Shown piece after piece: positions 5,822 to 7,113 of a DNA stretch of 7,113 nucleotides; the stretch's first letter is position 1, and the number at the start of each line of letters is the position of its first letter. The notes under the pieces were generated by a model, which was not told where the DNA came from, made no database searches, and was given only the letters and a program-made list of their open reading frames with translations. The position numbers and the translations under genes are program-made. This DNA comes from Acidobacteriaceae bacterium (GTDB taxonomy: Bacteria > Acidobacteriota > Terriglobia > Terriglobales > Acidobacteriaceae), in NCBI GenBank assembly GCA_003154055.1, contig PMCH01000086.1, forward strand, positions 27,637-34,749, read 5' to 3'.

Positions 5822-6208
5822 TCAACCGCCCGTCACCAGGCGCCAGCCCAGCAGACCGCCGAGCGTTATGTCAAACGCCAGGCAGAAACCGGGCCACCAA
5901 TGCGGCACGCCGGGGTTTCTGAAAAACCAGGGGTGAACGAAGTCAAAGACTCCATGCCCCACCAGGGCAACGACCACCAGCCAGAGACTCCTCTTGAAGC
6001 CGAAAGTGGCAAACGCCATAAATCCGCTGGCGATGGCGGTTTCCATTGCGAGTATCCGCCCAGAAGCGCCCATCACAGCAAACAGCACATAATATGTGGC
6101 GATCACGATCAGCACCGTCGGATAAAAAACACGCTCGCGGTCAAAGCCGACAATGGTGGCGAAGCCAACAACCGCCAAGGACAGTATCAAGCCAACCAGA
6201 TATTCCAT
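5822..6208 (-). CDS. Small integral membrane protein of unknown function
   Basis: The 128-aa product is strongly hydrophobic with about four to five predicted membrane segments (roughly residues 3-21, 30-47, 53-70, 74-90 and 105-124). Short polar stretches carry likely conserved features: GFDRERVFYP (21-30), FGFKRSLW (69-76), GHGVFDFVHPWF (84-95) and NPGVPHWWPGFCLAFD (98-113). I recall a conserved bacterial family with this pattern (DUF6010-like), but cannot confirm it here. The His, Asp and Trp cluster in the second half could bind a ligand or metal. The ATG at 6208 has GGGAGA ten nt upstream. It is monocistronic, convergent with rnr (31-bp gap) and divergent from the flavin split-barrel gene. 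The overlapping + strand frame is charged and has no family signature, so the - strand reading is preferred. Confidence 0.8.
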   Translation of the reverse strand: MEYLVGLILSLAVVGFATIVGFDRERVFYPTVLIVIATYYVLFAVMGASGRILAMETAIASGFMAFATFGFKRSLWLVVVALVGHGVFDFVHPWFFRNPGVPHWWPGFCLAFDITLGGLLGWRLVTGG

Positions 6209-6365
6209 TTGCTCGATTTCTCCCGTACTGAGTCTACAAGCACGAACGCTTGGCGCAGCCTCGGAAGGCGGAGGGAATGCCCGCCAACTGGAATCCCTCT
6301 CTAACCTGTCACCTGCTAAACTTCCCCGTCACCCATTCTTGGCGTCTGCCTAGGAACTCAGATCC
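6209..6365. promoter_or_regulatory. Divergent spacer with possible weak heptad tract
   Basis: This 157-bp region must carry the starts of two divergent genes. I see no convincing sigma-70 promoter on either strand. It holds two adjacent similar heptamers (taacctg, tcacctg at 6302-6315), a 6-bp inverted repeat (gaggga 6271-6276 with tccctc 6294-6299) and a repeated cttggcg (6249-6255 and 6338-6344). Ribosome binding sites are GGGAGA (6219-6224, - strand) and AGGA (6352-6355, + strand). Confidence 0.35.
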
Positions 6366-7016
6366 ATGTCCACCAACCCCACTCCCCGTACCCGCGTCGT
6401 GCGCGAACCCGACCGCGCGGTTTACGACCGCGACGCCGTCAACCGTATCCTCGACGAAGCCTTTCTCTGCCACGCCGGCTTTGTCGTGGACGGCCAGCCC
6501 TTTGTGATCCCGACTTCCTACGGCCGCAACGGCAACGTCCTCTACATCCACGGCTCGGCCGCCAGCCGCATGCTGCGCAATCTCGACAAGGGCATCCCGG
6601 TCTGCGTCACGGTGACATTGCTCGACGGGTTAGTGCTCGCGCGTTCAATCTTCAATCACTCGATGAACTACCGCTCCGTGGTGATTTTGGGCACGGCCAC
6701 CCTGATCGACGATCCCGTGGAAAAGATCGCCGCGCTCCGGGCCTTGTCCGAGCACATCCTGCCGCAGCGCTGGGACGACTCGCGCCAGCCCAACGAAAAA
6801 GAGCTGAAGGCGACGTCGGTGCTTCGCATTCCGATTGACGAATTTTCGGCCAAAGTGCGCGTGGGGCCGCCCATTGATGATGAACCGGACTACTCATTCC
6901 CAACCTGGGCGGGGGTAATTCCGCTCGATACACGAGTGGGCGCTCCCATTCGGGACGAGCGCTGCCAGCGCGAATTCCCCGAATACCTGCGAAACTATAC
7001 CCGTACGCCCAAGTAA
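6366..7016 (+). CDS. Pyridoxamine 5'-phosphate oxidase-like flavin-binding split-barrel protein
   Basis: The 216-aa product matches the PNPOx-like/NimA-type split-barrel family, whose members bind FMN, F420 or heme and act as small-molecule oxidoreductases. The pattern is: N-terminal PDRAVYDRDAVNRILDEAFLCHAGFV (15-40), then GQPFVIPTSYGRNGNVLYIHGSAASRML (43-70), where H62 and the following small residues are typical of the cofactor-binding strand, then a V/T-rich strand and SIFNHSMNYRSVVILGTATLI (94-114). A C-terminal region with PIDEFSAKVRVGPPIDDEPD and a WAGVIPL segment completes it. It is unlikely to be the true PdxH, being closer to the Nim-like branch; the natural substrate is not known. 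The ATG at 6366 has AGGA ten nt upstream. It is 16 bp upstream of the next gene on the same strand, suggesting an operon. Confidence 0.88.
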   Translation: MSTNPTPRTRVVREPDRAVYDRDAVNRILDEAFLCHAGFVVDGQPFVIPTSYGRNGNVLYIHGSAASRMLRNLDKGIPVCVTVTLLDGLVLARSIFNHSMNYRSVVILGTATLIDDPVEKIAALRALSEHILPQRWDDSRQPNEKELKATSVLRIPIDEFSAKVRVGPPIDDEPDYSFPTWAGVIPLDTRVGAPIRDERCQREFPEYLRNYTRTPK

Positions 7017-7032
7017 GGGGCGACGGCAGCCC

Positions 7033-7113
7033 ATGGACGCGACCGTTCAGAAAATCTCCGAGAAAGTCGATTCCCTTCGGGATGAACTGGTGGCCTTCCT
7101 GTCCCGCCTTGTT
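7033..7113 (+). CDS. Partial CDS, N-terminus resembling M20 family metallopeptidase
   Basis: An open frame starts at ATG 7033 and runs off the window end after 27 codons. The amphipathic N-terminus, ending VDSLRDELVAFLSRLV, resembles the opening helix of M20 peptidases and deacylases (ArgE, DapE, carboxypeptidase G2 group), where an LV-[RK]-[IF]-P/S segment would come next. The catalytic metal ligands lie beyond the window, so the assignment is tentative. A purine-rich AAGGGG (7011-7020 region) overlaps the stop codon of the preceding gene and lies about 12 nt before the ATG, consistent with coupled translation in an operon. Confidence 0.55.
   Translation, partial: MDATVQKISEKVDSLRDELVAFLSRLV

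Noticed and set aside
5807..6304. 165-codon + strand open frame after rnr
   Set aside because: The product is charged, Gln/His/Arg-rich and low in pattern, while the opposite strand gives a coherent multi-span membrane protein with a good ribosome binding site.
1..7113. A hidden defence system, prophage, toxin-antitoxin pair or biosynthetic cluster
   Set aside because: All genes of reasonable length are accounted for by housekeeping or common families, and no nuclease-effector pair, integrase, transposase or modular synthase is visible.

Overview
The window looks like an ordinary chromosomal segment of a GC-rich Gram-negative-type bacterium. The best guess is an Acidobacteriota member (Koribacter/Terriglobus-like). 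That guess rests on the gene families and on several short intergenic repeat classes of a kind I associate with acidobacterial genomes; it is an inference and no database search was possible. There is no phage, transposase, CRISPR array, rRNA or tRNA.

Layout, left to right. The window opens in a palindromic octamer repeat (1-63) that runs into a MurJ/MviN-type lipid II flippase gene (92-1642, +). A bidirectional rho-independent terminator (1696-1727), flanked on both sides by 7-bp-periodic tracts, separates it from a convergent bactofilin gene (1790-2314, -). A 275-bp divergent intergenic region follows, then a DinB/YfiT-type metal-binding protein (2590-3120, +). Between it and the gene for ribonuclease R (rnr, 3202-5790, +) lies a heptamer-built inverted repeat whose right arm ends on the base before the rnr ATG. 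Downstream and convergent to rnr is a small membrane protein of unknown function (5822-6208, -). A 157-bp divergent spacer leads to a pyridoxamine-5'-phosphate-oxidase-like flavin-binding split-barrel protein (6366-7016, +), closely followed by the first 27 codons of a gene that resembles the M20 metallopeptidase family (7033 to the window end, +).

How the genes relate. MurJ (export of the peptidoglycan precursor) and bactofilin (cytoskeletal scaffold often tied to localized peptidoglycan remodelling) both concern the cell envelope, but they are convergent and not co-transcribed. DinB and rnr could share a transcript across the hairpin spacer. The split-barrel protein and the M20-like gene are 16 bp apart and probably form an operon. 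Nothing here forms a recognizable new multi-gene system.

The most interesting signal is repeat biology. Different short tandem or palindromic repeats sit at the gene borders, and rnr is affected three times: one repeat abuts its start codon and two others appear to have been absorbed in frame into its coding sequence, adding low-complexity insertions between conserved domains. RNase R specializes in degrading structured RNA, so its own mRNA carrying several hairpin-forming repeats is worth testing as a possible feedback arrangement.
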